From: Prorocentrum cordatum | Taxonomy: Eukaryota > Sar > Dinophyceae > Prorocentrales > Prorocentraceae | DNA: 64,000 nt | NCBI GenBank assembly: GCA_963575745.1 | Contig: CAUYUJ010009380.1 | Span: 313,841-377,840 of the forward strand | Direction of reading: 5' to 3' | Shown: positions 24,067-35,135 of the stretch, in pieces | How the letters are laid out: the number at the start of each line of letters is the position of its first letter | Position numbering within the stretch: the stretch's first letter is position 1 | The notes under the pieces: model-generated | Databases searched by the model: none | The model's input: the letters and a program-made list of their open reading frames with translations, nothing else | What the model was told of the DNA's origin: nothing | Program-made: the position numbers and the translations under genes

Positions 24067-24137
24067 CCTCCGCCTCATGGTCCCCCTCCTCATCATCATC
24101 AGCAGCATGACCATCATCATGATCATCATGATTCCAC

Positions 24138-24179
<42 letters not shown>

Positions 24180-24239
24180 AATCATAATCAGAATCATAAT
24201 CATCAGCATCATCACCATCATCACCATCATCATCATCAT

Positions 24240-24270
<31 letters not shown>

Positions 24271-24697
24271 GTCATCATCATCAAAAACATCGTCGTTATG
24301 GTCGACATCGTCATCGTCATCATCAACATTATCTGAAGCAGCATCAGCATCATCATCACTCCATCGACCGTCGTCCTCGTCCTCCCCCTCCTCCTCCTCA
24401 TCATCATCAGCATCACCAGGAGCGGCAACCGCATCATCAGCAGCAGCATCCTCATCCTCATCCTCCTCATCATCATCATCAGCACCACCATCATCATCAG
24501 CAGCATCATCCGCATAAGCAGCATCACCATGATGATCATGACCACCACCATCAACATAATCAGCATGCTCCACCTCATGCTCATAAACATCATCCGCAGA
24601 GAAGCATCATCAGCAGCAGCAACACCATCATCATCATCATCAGCATCAGCAGCACTACCGTCATCATTATCAGCGGCGTCATCATCGTCCTCATCCA

Positions 24698-24738
<41 letters not shown>

Positions 24739-24742
24739 ACAA

Positions 24743-24785
<43 letters not shown>

Positions 24786-25465
24786 GTCCCCCTCCTCATC
24801 GTCCTCCTCATCCTCCTCATCATGAGCCGCATCAACAACAGCATCAGCATCAGCAGCATCATCATCACCTCCATCACAATCATCATCATCATAATCATCA
24901 TCATCATCATCATCAGCATCATCATCATCATCATCATCATCACCAGCATCATCTCCATCCCCATCGATCATCATGATTACATTCATACATTCATCATCCT
25001 GACCATGATTATCAGCATCGTCATCATCAGTATCCTTATCAGCATCACCACAACCACCACGAGCATCATCAGCACCATCATCACATCAGCAGCATCGGCA
25101 TCATTATCAGCAGCATCAGCATCATCATCATCATCGTCATCGTCATCGTGATCGACATCATCGTCATCATCAGCAGCAGCATCACCCTAATCATCATCAG
25201 CAGCATCATCTACCTGGTCCACAGCATCAGCATATTCATCATCAGAATCATCATCAGCATCATCGACATCACCAGCATCAGTAGCATCATCATCGTCATC
25301 GGCAGCAGCAGCAGCAACATCATCAATAGCTTCGGCATCATCAGCAAAACCAGCATCATCATAGCGTCAGCATTGCCGTCACTATCGTCAGCGTTCCCAT
25401 CATAATCATCATCAGCATTATCATCATCAGCATCGTCATCATCATCATCATCACCATCAGCCCCT

Positions 25466-25532
<67 letters not shown>

Positions 25533-25545
25533 GCACCATCAGCAC

Positions 25546-25591
<46 letters not shown>

Positions 25592-25814
25592 GTCATCATC
25601 ATCATCATCATCATCAGCATGGTCATCCTCATCATCCTCATCATCAGTTTCTGCACCATCATGACCATTATCAACATCAGTTGCATCGTCATCATCGTCA
25701 TCACCGTCATCATAAGCAGCATCATCATCAGCATCACCGTCATCATCATCATCATCATCATCACCATCTTCATCCTCCTATTCATCACCAGTTTCATCAT
25801 CACCCTCACCGTCC

Positions 25815-25875
<61 letters not shown>

Positions 25876-25990
25876 TCTCCTCCTGGTCATCATCACCACC
25901 ACCATCATCAGCATCAGCATCATCATGAACGTCACCCTCATTATTATCAGCATCGTCACCATCATCATACTCTAACACCATCGTAATCAT
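24067..25990. repeat. CAT-rich triplet array, right of LINE B
   Basis: About 1.9 kb of CAT with CAG, CAC, CGT and CTC variants, nearly pure at 25460-25620 and 25805-25870. With the array at 16.2-18.3 kb it probably formed one roughly 4-kb array before LINE B inserted. Confidence 0.95.
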
Positions 25991-26660
25991 CATTCCCGAT
26001 CACCATCATAAGAACCAAAGTGGTCATATGAATCATATGTTATGCTTAAACAAAAAAACTAACTTATCCAAATAGGCTTGCCCTATAGGAGTTCTAACTC
26101 AAACACTACTAATTGGTTTGTTGCCCCCCCCCAATTCCTGTGCCCCCCCACCTAATTCCTACGGCACCCCCCTCCCCCTCCCCCCCTATTGCCAACGGAA
26201 CCCCCCCTTCTTTCCAATGGCACCCCCGATCTATTTCCGTGGCGAGTCCGATGGATTCCTATGGATTCCTATGAGTCGCTTGCCCTTGCTTGCTCTTGCG
26301 TGTTTGCTATCGCTTGCTTGCTCTTGCGTGTTTGCTATCGCTTGCTTGCTCTTGCTTGCCCTTGCTTGCTTACACTTGATCGCTGGCTCTTGCGTGCTTG
26401 TTATTGCTCGCTTGCGCTTGCTTGCTTCCACTTGAATGCTTGCGCTTGCTTGATGTTCCTCCTCCCGTCCTGCTCCCGTCCTGCTCCCGTCCTCCTTGTC
26501 CTCCTCCCATCCTCCTCTCGTCCTCTCCTGTCCTCCTATCTATTTGGAGTCGACGCTGGCTGATACAAATAATAAGAATAATATTGATATTAATACGAAT
26601 CATAATAATAGTAATGATAATAATGATAATAACAAAAATAACCATAATGATAATAATCAT
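25991..26660. repeat. Mixed AT-rich, C-run and CTTG repeats
   Basis: AT-rich start (26020-26115), then C-run motifs (26120-26225), then a CTTGCTTG/CTTGCGTGTTTGCTATCG repeat at about 26280-26460, then CTCCTCC motifs and an AT-rich bridge at 26565-26655. No gene. Confidence 0.75.
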
Positions 26661-26875
26661 CATCACCATCATCGGCATCAGCATCAGCATCAGCATCAGC
26701 ATCAGCATCAGCATCATCAGAATCATCATACTCATCCTCAGAATCCTCATTATCAGCCTCTGCACCATCATCATGATCATCACCAGCATCAGTTGCATCG
26801 TCATCAACGTCGTCATCATCATCGTCATTGTCATCGTCGTCATCGTCGTCATCATCGTCATCGTCATCACCATGC
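26661..26875. repeat. CAT/CAG triplet array
   Basis: Imperfect CAT, CAG and CGT triplets; CGTCGTCAT dominates the last 60 bases. Confidence 0.95.
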
Positions 26876-27530
26876 TGCCCCAGCGCGCGCGCGGACTCTG
26901 AGGCCCCCGCTCGCTCTCCGCATGCCCCCGCGCGGACTGCGACCCCGGCCGCGGGGTGAAGGGGGCCAGCCGCGGAGGCTGCCTCGGGGGGGCAGAGCGG
27001 GGCAAGGGCTGCGGCCCGGCCGGCGAATGCACGCGACACGGAGGTACACCGAGCAGGCTTTCTCTCGCGGGGCGCTCGGAGGCCGACTCGGAGGCCCTCG
27101 GAGGCGCTCGGAGGCCTCTCGAAGGCCCTCGGTGGCCCTCGGCCTCGCGGAGGCCTCCCGGAGGCATGTCAGAGGCCTCTCGCAGGCCCTCGGGGGCCCC
27201 TCGGAGGTCCCAGGAGGCTGGAAATCCGCCGAGACCCGACGAACACGCCTGGCAGTCTCGAGACCTCGAATCTCGAAGCTGACGCGGCACCTGACCTCCT
27301 CCCCTGGGCCTGGCCGCCGCCGCGCCCCCGCAGCTCCGCGGCAGCGGCGAGGAGCGCCGGGCGCTCCGCGAGAAGGTCACCTAACCTCGCGTATCGTGCC
27401 CCGCGGTGCGCGACGCGTGGGTATCATCGCGCCCTGGCGCCCCCGCGCCGCCCCCGTGGAGACGGGCAGCCGCTCTGGCCCAGGGCGCGACGCGTGAAGC
27501 ACGTTTCGCTTCGCACCGCCGCGGGGGGCC
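26876..27530. repeat. GC-rich segment with CTCGGAGGC minisatellite
   Basis: CTCGGAGGC-like units occur at about 27070-27230. The rest is GC-rich with no recognisable protein. Confidence 0.65.
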
Positions 27531-27645
27531 TGGTATATCGACCGGTGCTCGTCCCCGAGAGCCCTCGCCGCCACAGCTGGATTATCGTCGAGATCCTGGT
27601 CGGAACTCACCCTGGAAGAGGTCCGGGGAATAGGGCGGGGCGGGG
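27531..27645 (-). repeat. Interspersed repeat U, copy 1
   Basis: Shares ordered blocks with 59815-59985 in the opposite orientation: GCTGGATT, then TCCTGGTCGGAACTCACCC (counterpart TTCTGGTCAGAACGCACCC), then AGAGGTCCGGGGA. The outer inverted repeats seen at 59.8 kb are badly eroded here. Strand is given relative to the 59.8-kb copy. Confidence 0.7.
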
Positions 27646-28000
27646 ACGGGGAGAAAACGCTTTACGCTGCACGGACTATGATCGGATGATCACAACGTCT
27701 ACGGAGGGAGACTCCTCCTCCTCCTCCCCCTACTTTTCCTCCTCCTCATCCTCCTCCTCCGCATTATCATCTTCCTCATCCATCCATAGTCCTTATAAAC
27801 AATTCCTCCCTGTCGCACCACCAGGCGTGGCGTTAGCGCTGAACGGGCGTTTCGCCTGAGGCTACCTCCCTGTGTCCGACCCTGGAGCATGGATTAACAA
27901 CAGTTACACGCGCGCACATTTCCAAGATGAAGTTATCGCCTTGGCGCCACTCCAACTCGTCCTTCAACAAAAAATACACTGATGGAGGGCGGTCCCCACA
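27646..28000. other. No gene; short CTC microsatellite
   Basis: A CTCCTCC/CATC run at 27710-27785. The rest is unique-looking. Confidence 0.6.
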
Positions 28001-28200
28001 AAAAAAAAGACTCTCGCCTGGGCTCCCACCAGCCTTTTGGGCGACAGATGGTCTAAGGAGGCTTTCTTCCCTCTTCCGCAACCCCTCTTCCCTTCGGGGA
28101 GGGGAACCCTCTCCCTCCCCTCCCTCAGGATTTTTGGGAGGGGGCTGCGACGCGTTAAACCGGCCCCTGGGAGGACAATTTGTTTCCATCCCTCACGAGG
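28001..28200 (+). repeat. Interspersed repeat X, copy 1
   Basis: Matches 54490-54665: CTCCCACCAGCCTTTTGGGC, ATGGTCTA, CCCTCTTCCCTTCGGGGA-like and TGCGACGCG blocks occur in the same order. A shorter version is at 45650-45735. Confidence 0.75.
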
Positions 28201-28339
28201 ATCGTGGCCCCCGATGGGGGGGGCAGGAATAAAAATTATCCCGGCAAAGCAACCTAACAGCGATGTGTAGAAGCATATATGGAAGCATTCCCCTTAAGAT
28301 TCAGATGAGAATCCAGTTGTAGAGATCTGCTGTTCTCGC

Positions 28340-29160
28340 AGTCGCAGTCGCATTCGCGATGACAGTCGCAGTGCAGCAGGCAGTTGTCAGTCAGTCACAG
28401 CCTCAGCCTGTTCAGCAGTCAGCCTCAGCCTCAGCCTCAGCCTCAGCCTCAGCCTGCCTCAGCCTCAGCCTCAGCCTGCTTCAGCCTCAGCCTCAAGCCT
28501 CGGCCTCAGCCTCAGCCTCTCAGCCTCAGCCTGCATCAGCCTCAGCCTCAGCCTCAGCCTGCCTCAGCATCAGCCTGCCTCAGCCTCAGCCTCAGCCTGC
28601 CTCAGCCTCAGCCTCAGCCTGCTTCAGCCTCAGCCTCAGTCTGCCTTCAGCCTCGGCCTCAGCCTCAGCCTGCCTCAGCCTCAGCCTGCATCAGCCTCAG
28701 CCTCAGCCTCAGCCTGCCTCAGCATCAGCCTGCCTCAGCCTCAGCCTCAGCCTGCCTCAGCCTCAGCCTCAGCCTGCTTCAGCCTCAGCTCAGCCTTCAG
28801 CCTCGGCCTCAGCCTCAGCCTGCCTCAGCCTCAGCCTCAGCCTCAGCCTCAGCCTCAGCCTGCCTCAGCATCAGCCTGCCTCAGCCTCAGCCTGCCTCTG
28901 CCTCAGCCTCAGCCTGCCTCAGCCTCAGCCTCAGTCTGCCTTCAGCCTCAGCCTCAGCCTCAGCCTGCCTCAGCCTCAGCCTGCCTGCCTCAGCCTCAGC
29001 CTCAGCCTCAGCCTGCCTCAGCCTCAGCCTGCCTCAGCGTCTGCCTCAGCCTGCCTTCAGCCTCGGCCTCAGCCTCAGCCTGCCTCAGCCTCATCAGCCT
29101 CAGCCTGCCTGCCTCAGCCTCAGCCTCAGCATCAGCATCACCATTCTCAGCCTCTGCATC
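28340..29160. repeat. CAGCCT hexamer array with CTGC interruptions
   Basis: About 0.8 kb of CAGCCT, regularly interrupted by CTGC, TTCAG and CATCAG so that higher-order units of roughly 170-200 bp appear (for example 28630-28800 and 28795-28930). The Ser/Leu/Gln-rich open frames are repeat artefacts. Confidence 0.95.
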
Positions 29161-29161
29161 A

Positions 29162-29585
29162 GCATCAAAATGTGGCCCGGGAATGGAGTTCTGGGCACTC
29201 GAAGAGCACGAAGTGGCCTACAGTTGGCTCCGGGCATTCAAAATGTGGCCCGGGAATGGAGTTCTGGGCACTTGAAGAGCACGAAGTGGCCTACAGTTGG
29301 CTCCGGCCACTCAAAATGTAGCCCGGGAATGGAGTTCTGGGAGGTCGAAGAGCACGAAGTGTGTGACTGTTGACGAAAAACGAGCCCGGCTCTGTTCCCG
29401 GTTCTCCAGAAAGTGGCCCGGGAATGGAGTTCTGGGAGGTCGAAGAGCACGAAGTGTGTGACTGTTGGCGAAAAGCGAGCCCGGCTCTGTTCCCGGTTCT
29501 CCAGAATGTGTCCCGGGAATGGAGTTCTGGGAGGTCGAAGAGCACGAAGTGTGTGACTGTTGGCGAAAAACGATTCCCGGTTCTC
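29162..29585. repeat. Two-part satellite, 73-bp then 95-bp units
   Basis: A shared module (GCCCGGGAATGGAGTTCTGG then GAAGAGCACGAAGTG) starts at 29175, 29248, 29321, 29416 and 29511. The first two steps are 73 bp with the tail GCCTACAGTTGGCTCCGG; the next two are 95 bp with the tail TGTGACTGTTG and GAGCCCGGCTCTGTTCCCGG. Confidence 0.95.
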
Positions 29586-29619
29586 CTCCCCGGCACCCGC
29601 CCAGACCCCCCTGAGGAGT

Positions 29620-30055
29620 CATGATGCTCTCTTTTGACCCTACTAGAAACCTATCAGCAAACGCTGTTAGGTAAAAACTCTTTTGATCGATAGCCTGCGA
29701 GATGGCCCCAAGAGGGCTTCCAGGATTCCCAGGAAAGCCCCACGAGGGCCCAAAGAGCGCCCCAGGAAGCCCCAAGAGGCCTCCAAGAGGCACCTGAAAG
29801 GCCCAAGGGGCCCCCGAGCGGCCTCAGAATGCCCAAGACCTCCAAGATGGCTCAGATAGCCGAAGCTGGCTCAAGATGGCTCCCAAGATGCTCCAAACGG
29901 CCCCAAGACCGCTCCAACACGGCTCGAGATGGCCATGGAACCTCCCTAGCCTCCCTCGCTGTTTGACCTCTCTCCACCCGTCAGCTCTCATGGGCAACGT
30001 TTCTAGATGGGTTGGTGGGGATACGTTTTTTGATCGCGACCGCGTCGAGAGAAGT
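29620..30055 (+). repeat. Interspersed repeat T, copy 1
   Basis: A GATGGCCCCAAGAGG minisatellite core, ending in CGTTTCTAGATGGGTTGGTG and TTTTTTGATCGCG. The same end occurs at 55558-55610 behind a longer version of the same core. Confidence 0.75.
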
Positions 30056-30059
30056 CGGG

Positions 30060-30380
30060 CGGCGTGAACGGCGCAACGAGCAAGCGGCGGCCTGAATTAC
30101 GCGCACCGAGAAAGAACAAGAAAGAAAAGAGGGAGGCAACGGGGAGAGAAACAAACAGGAGGCAAGCCTCGCTGCCGCTCAGGGAGGAGGCGCTGTCGAC
30201 CAGGAAGATCTTCCAGGCGAAATGCAACAGAAAAATGGCGGAATTCGAGTTGTACGACACCACGTACACGTCGAGGAGGACCACCAGCAGGGCACAAAGC
30301 GAAACCAGCGCCAGGTCATGGCACCACGGATGCAAGTGACAGCCGTGTCGCGTGCTTCGGTGGGCATCGAACAACGCCAA
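30060..30380 (-). CDS. Possible host exon, membrane protein
   Basis: A minus-strand frame continues without stop for about 107 codons upstream of the T repeat. It encodes two strongly hydrophobic stretches, ALVSLCALLVVLLDVYVV and ACLLFVSLPVASLFSFLFFL, separated by SNSAIFLLHFAWKIFLVDSA, which itself could be a third segment. Codons end mostly in G or C (for example ctg gtc gac agc gcc tcc), unlike neighbouring repeat DNA. No ATG opens the frame, so it would be an exon of a multi-exon gene for an integral membrane protein, perhaps a channel or transporter; no signature allows a name. The short length means chance cannot be excluded. Confidence 0.3.
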
Positions 30381-30544
30381 GCGTCAAGAATTGCGGGCCC
30401 ATCGGGTGCTCGTCTTTCAGAGGGGCGCTTCACGTAGTAGCCAAAACGATGCGTGCAGGGACGGGACTAAGGAGGGGATTTGGGACGGCTGAATGCATGG
30501 CAGCATTGCTGCTACACGCTGGTTTACCCTGGTCCTCATCCTCT

Positions 30545-30743
30545 GAGGGCAGCAAAACCCACCCCCACCCCGCCAAGATCCCCACCCACCCGGGTGATCC
30601 AGAGTGTCCTGGCTGGGGGTGAGGGTGGTTTGGGGGGGGTTGGGGGGGCCGAAAGGCTACCCCCAGCCCCATCCAGGAAACCCTGGATCACCAGATCGGG
30701 AGTGGCGGGCCTGGCAGGGGAAGGGGTGGATTGTGCTGTCCTA
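30545..30743 (+). mobile_element. MITE family V, copy 1
   Basis: A 199-bp element with inverted ends of about 60 bp: the left end starts GAGGGCAGCAAAACCCACCC and the right end, reversed, starts TAGGACAGCACAATCCACCC. Both arms continue to a CCNGGTGATCCAG-like block. ATCCTCT flanks it on both sides (30538-30544 and 30744-30750), a 7-bp candidate target duplication. The same design and nearly the same length occur at 53781-53978. It has no coding capacity, so it would depend on a transposase made elsewhere. Confidence 0.75.
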
Positions 30744-30934
30744 ATCCTCTTCCTTTCCCCTCCTCCCTCCCACCCCCGTCCCCCTCAACCTCCCAAGCCC
30801 AATGGGGGTTGGCGGGAGAAGAGAGCGGGGGCGCCGAATGAGGGACGAGAGGGTAAAGGGGGAGCGCAGGAGGGGGATGCGGGGGGAGAGGAGCGGGGAG
30901 GATCGGGGAGGTGGGAGGGAAAGGGGCTAGAGAC

Positions 30935-31405
30935 AAGCAATAAGCGCTCGCGCAAGTCTGACGTCCTACCCCTCCCACCCATACCTTCCCATTGCGCCGT
31001 TTTCTGTCTAGCCGCCGACGCGTGCCATAGCTGATATGGAACTCCAGATAGGACCACATATTTTATGCGCAATCGGAACAGAAGAGAACTGCGTACAGTG
31101 GAAGAGAGGATGGCAGGTGAGCAGGAGGATGAGCCAGAGGAAAGGGATGCGGATGAGGAAGGAGAAAGACGAGGACGGGCAGAAACAGCAGGAGCTGGAG
31201 CGGAGTGGAGGGGGCGGGATGAGTAGGAGGACCAGGGGAGGGCGGAGGAGTGGAAATGTTGGTGACGACAACGATGAAAAAGGACTCGGATCCTGAAAAG
31301 TGGCCCCCGCTTGGGCGCGAGCGCCGTTCCGAACGGCAGGAACGAAGCGCAGGTCCGAAAATGAGGCCCACGCCGCAGCGGGAGCGCCATTTCGACTCGC
31401 CGAAA
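30935..31405 (+). repeat. Interspersed repeat Y, copy 1
   Basis: Shares ordered blocks with 62480-62960: TTCCCATTGCGC, GTGCCATAGC/GTGTCATAGC, TGGAACTCCAGA, ATGCGCAATCG, GAGCAGGAGGATGAG, then a GGAG-rich part and a final GGACTC-led block. The end block (AATGAGGCCCACGCCGCAGC and GGGAGCGCC) recurs reversed at 45190-45330. Confidence 0.8.
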
Positions 31406-31671
31406 ACAATCGGACTGTAACAAAAGCAGTGTCTGAAATCCTGCGTATGACATCGAGACGCGGCGAGGGCTCACCCTCTCTGGACAGGGTCAGGGGAGAG
31501 AAGAAAGTAGCGTTCAGAATGTGCACCTGTGAAAGGGGCGGGCGGCAAGGAGAGGCGGAGGACGAGGAGCGGGGAGGAAGGAGGGAGCGGAAGGTGGAGG
31601 TGGGGAACACGGGGGGGGAGGTGGGAGTGGTGGGAGGGGAGGAGCGGGGAGGTGCGTGAGGGAGGTGGAAT
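31406..31671. other. No gene; purine-rich
   Basis: GGAGG-rich sequence continuing from repeat Y. Confidence 0.5.
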
Positions 31672-31805
31672 GCGTGACGGGAGGGTGGAGCACTCGACGA
31701 TTTTGTAGTTGAGCCACAAATGTAACAGAACACATCATGGCTATTGCTTTGCACCCCTTCTACCATAACATGCAACAACATTCACTCACCCGTTATTCAA
31801 AGTCC
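31672..31805 (+). repeat. Interspersed repeat Z, copy 1
   Basis: Aligns with 41625-41755 in the same orientation: CACTCGA, TTGAGCCACA, ACACATCATG, CCCTTCTACCAT, AACATGCAACAAC. The minus-strand translation is also partly kept (SHDVFCYICGSTTK and SHDVYCCICGSSTK). Confidence 0.8.
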
Positions 31806-32330
31806 GCCTTCATGCTCAAATCAAAACTCATGTATCTGCAGCGTGTGTCCACGGCCTTTAGGTTATGATTCGCCTCGAAACTCCATCTCAAGTATGTTCG
31901 ACGTCCTTGGCGCTGGTATACATTAAAGTAAACTTCGAGATATAAGTCACATCTTCATTGACTCTCCTGGATCTCGGCTCTCGTAACTGTTGTCGTTCAG
32001 GTCCTCATCGGTGCATGTAGCTAGGCGTCGAACTCCACGGCGTAGTCGAGTATTGCGTTGTTTTACGTTAATCTGTCCCACTGGTGGTCAGGGACTTTGT
32101 GCATACCGGTGATAACATATTCTTGGTAAGTTGGTCCGAGGGCAAAACTGTGGTAGGTGGACGGATCGCGCTGTCAATCGATCTTCTCTAAGTGCCAAAA
32201 TACCAGCACTGCAATGCTTACCGTTAGGCAATGGCTTCGAGAAACATATCAGTCAAAAAAGTGCTGTGTATCCGTGCAAATGTCCAGAAGCACAATATTT
32301 TGGAGAGAACGTGATCCACCGCCGCTTTAC
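31806..32330. other. No supported gene; less GC-rich spacer
   Basis: Unique-looking sequence without repeats or recognisable protein. Confidence 0.5.
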
Positions 32331-33690
32331 TGTGGAAAATTCCCCCCCCTCTTCCACCGGAACCCGGGGGTCCCCCCCCCCACGAAAATCCCCCCACCCC
32401 GTGCTGGAACCCCCCCCCCACCCCCCTCCCCCCGCTTCCCCTGGCAAACGCCCCCCCCCTACCCCCCCCCGCCCTCCAGAAAACCGGGGGGGGGTCACTA
32501 CCGGTTCGAAGACCCCCCCCCCCATCGGAAAACCGGGGGTGGATCAGTACCGGTTCGAACCCCCCACCTCTTCCCTTCGAAAACCGCGGGGGTCATTACC
32601 GGTTCGAACCCCCCCCGCCCTCCTCCTCGAAAACCGGGGGGGGGTCACTACCGATTCGAACCCCTCCCCGCAAACACCTCCCGGTCCCTACCACCGTCCG
32701 CACCACATCCCCCACTGCTGTCCCCAGCACCACTGTCCTCACCACCACTGTCCCCACTGGTTCCACCACCGTCCCTACTGTCCCCACCAGTGCCCCCACC
32801 ACTGTCGCACTGTCCCTACTGTCCCCACCACTGTTCCCTCCACGGTCCCACTCTTCCCAGTTCCTCCACGGCCCTAACCACTGCCCGACTTCTGTCCCCA
32901 GTCCCCATCACTGTCCCCACTGTACCTCTGTCCGATTGTCCCACCGCCGTCCTGGCCACCGCCCTCAACACTGTCCCCACCACCACTGTACCCTCCACTG
33001 TCCCACTGTTTCCACCACATTCCCACTGTCCCCACACCACTGTCCCCACCACTACCGTCCCCACCACTGTCCCACTGTCCCGACTGTTCCCACCATTGTC
33101 CCCGCTGTCCCCACCAGTGCCCCCACCAGTGTGTTAATGTCCCCACTCTCCCCACCATTGTGCCACCACGGTCCCACTCTCCCCACTTTCCCCACGGTCC
33201 CCACCACTGTCCCACTGTCCCCACTGTACCCACTACTGTCCCACTGTCCCCGCCGTTGTCCGACTGTGTGGCCCCAGCATCCTCAGTGTCCCCATCGCTG
33301 TCCAACTGTCCCCACTGTCCCCACCACTGTCCCCGCCGTGCTACTGTTACACCACTGTCCTCACCACCGCCTTCACCACTGTCCCCACCACTACCGTCCC
33401 CACCACTGTCCCCCTGTCCCCACCACTGTCCCGCTGCCCCCTCACCACTGTGCCCACCACCACCGCCCCCACCACTGTCCGCACCACCCCCCCGGTTTTC
33501 GAACGGAGAGGGTTCGAACCGGCAGTGGCCCCCCCGGTTTTCCGAGAGGGGGGGGTCGAGATGGCAGCGACCCCCCCTTTTCATGATGGACTGGAGGGGG
33601 GGTTCGAACCCGTAGCGACCACCCCCGGTTTTCCGGAGCGGGCAAGGGTTCGAACCGGCAGTAGACCCCCCCGGCTTTCCGCCAGCAGCC
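32331..33690. repeat. C-run arrays in inverted arrangement around a CACTGTCCC array
   Basis: At 32331-32690 units read AAAACCGGGGG, ACTACCGGTTCGAA and a C run. At 33478-33690 the same unit occurs reversed (CCCCCGGTTTTC then GGTTCGAACCGGCAGT). Between them, 32690-33478 is a degenerate CCCCACCACTGTCC array. The whole looks like two opposed arms around a different repeat. Confidence 0.9.
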
Positions 33691-33779
33691 GTAGAACACG
33701 CCCTTTCATATGTTGGGATCCCATGTGAACTTCAAATAAATATCTTGCCGAAAGCGATCGTCCAGAGAGCGTTCCAATT

Positions 33780-34325
33780 CAGTAAAACTTGAACCAATGA
33801 GATTCGCCATGGCCGCTCAAGAAACTGCCAGAAGTGCCTCCGGAACGTGAAATAGGCCAAGTCCCCGTTTTAAACTGCGGATGAGTGGGCATGCCAGGCC
33901 AAAGAAGTCGATTGCTCGCCGTGCTGGACTGCTGCTTGATCTCGAGCAAGTAGAATACGGCGCGCACCTTGGAGATACCAACTGCCGCTCGCATGATGCC
34001 CACTTTCGACGGCATGAACTAGACGCCGCTGTTGTCCTAGATACCTGTAGCACAGCCCATTGATCTCCTGCATTGCAGGAGCTGCCTTGAAAACCACATT
34101 CAGCTGCTCCCCATGGATACTCTACGGACTCGTCATCCCCATCTTCAACTGCAGACGAGCGACATGAGTGATGATCTTTACCGCAGAGCTCCGCCATGTC
34201 CGCAGTCTCTTCGACTCAGGTGATGGCTTCAGTCGATTCAGGCACGGCTTCTGGTGAAGAAAGATCTCCAGATCTCGATCCCTGGGCAATTCCACGCCAC
34301 GCGCGCCATGTGGGAAACCGAGCAT
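33780..34325 (-). pseudogene. Copia C, post-RT/RNase H remnant
   Basis: Minus-strand frames here include VKIITHVARLQLKMG, MQEINGLCYRYLGQQRR and a block with GARRILLARDQAAVQH. Placement after the RT fits a copia connection/RNase H region, but no catalytic residues were recognised. Weak call, made on context. Confidence 0.35.
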
Positions 34326-34331
34326 GACGTG

Positions 34332-35135
34332 TCATCTTGCCAGGATACGATCAACTCGCTGCTGCGCCCATTGAAGAATCACCGTCGGTGCCAGAACCAA
34401 CAAATCATTCACATGAAAGACGGCGAAACATGCCAGCCCCTTCGTTTCGCCAAACACGCATGGCAAGTTGCCGCCAAGTAGAGACCTGTAAACCTCGAGC
34501 TCGCCCAGCGGGAACGGCGGCAGAGCCATTTGAAACAGGATGGGTAAATCTACCAAACCAGACATTGTTTCGTTGAGAATCAGCACACACACACAAAAAT
34601 GTCTCCTACACTTGCGACGTCCAATAAACGACGTACCTTCGAAAATTACCCGGGCGGTTGAAGTTAAATTGCCCGCGCGCGTCTGCTCGCGCGCCCCCGC
34701 TTCTTCTGCTCGCGCCCCCGGGAGAACCGAGCTCCAAGAGTCGCGGCCAGTCTGCGCGATAGTGCTGATGCCGTCGAAGAATGCCGACGCACACCTTCGA
34801 GCTGGTCGCCGACGACGGCTCGCCAACACATCCGAGAGTTGCCCGCGGGCGGGCCCGCACAGCATCGACGGCGCGAACGCCATTGCCTGCTTTGTCAAAA
34901 GTAAACGCATCATTTGCAACCGCAGATTGGCATTCCCGCGGTCACCCTTTCTCGACAAACTTCCAGTTGTGAGAAATGCCTGCATCCACCAAGACAGATT
35001 CGCAAGTGTCTGGGAGCATTCACCCCGAAGGATATCACACCAGAAACATGTCTCCTTCTGCCACGCCCCTGGGAAAACAAGGGCACCCGCTGCCGCCCAT
35101 GCCGCTGGCCTTGCTAGTCTTGAAAGTAACAAATT
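34332..35135 (-). pseudogene. Copia C, reverse transcriptase remnant
   Basis: A 266-codon minus-strand frame. Near its end, GLACFAVFHVNDLLVLAPT matches the copia Y-V-D-D-L-L box with two of the four core residues changed (H-V-N-D at about 34400). Just before it, PPFPLGELEVYRSLLGGN has the spacing usual between the substrate-binding block and that box. The first half is not clearly RT, and a frameshift probably lies inside it. The enzyme would make element cDNA; with Asp to Asn at the catalytic box it is dead. Confidence 0.55.

Noticed and set aside
28359-29373. Ser/Leu/Gln/Pro-rich proteins over the CAGCCT array
   Set aside because: Hexamer repeat leaves two frames open; no non-repeat domain.
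29855-29880. AGCTGGCTCAAG resembling the leader end
   Set aside because: Part of the CCAAGATGGCTC minisatellite; internal spacing is wrong.
32131-33586. Pro/His/Cys-rich proteins over 32.1-33.6 kb
   Set aside because: Frames follow the C-run and CACTGTCCC repeats.
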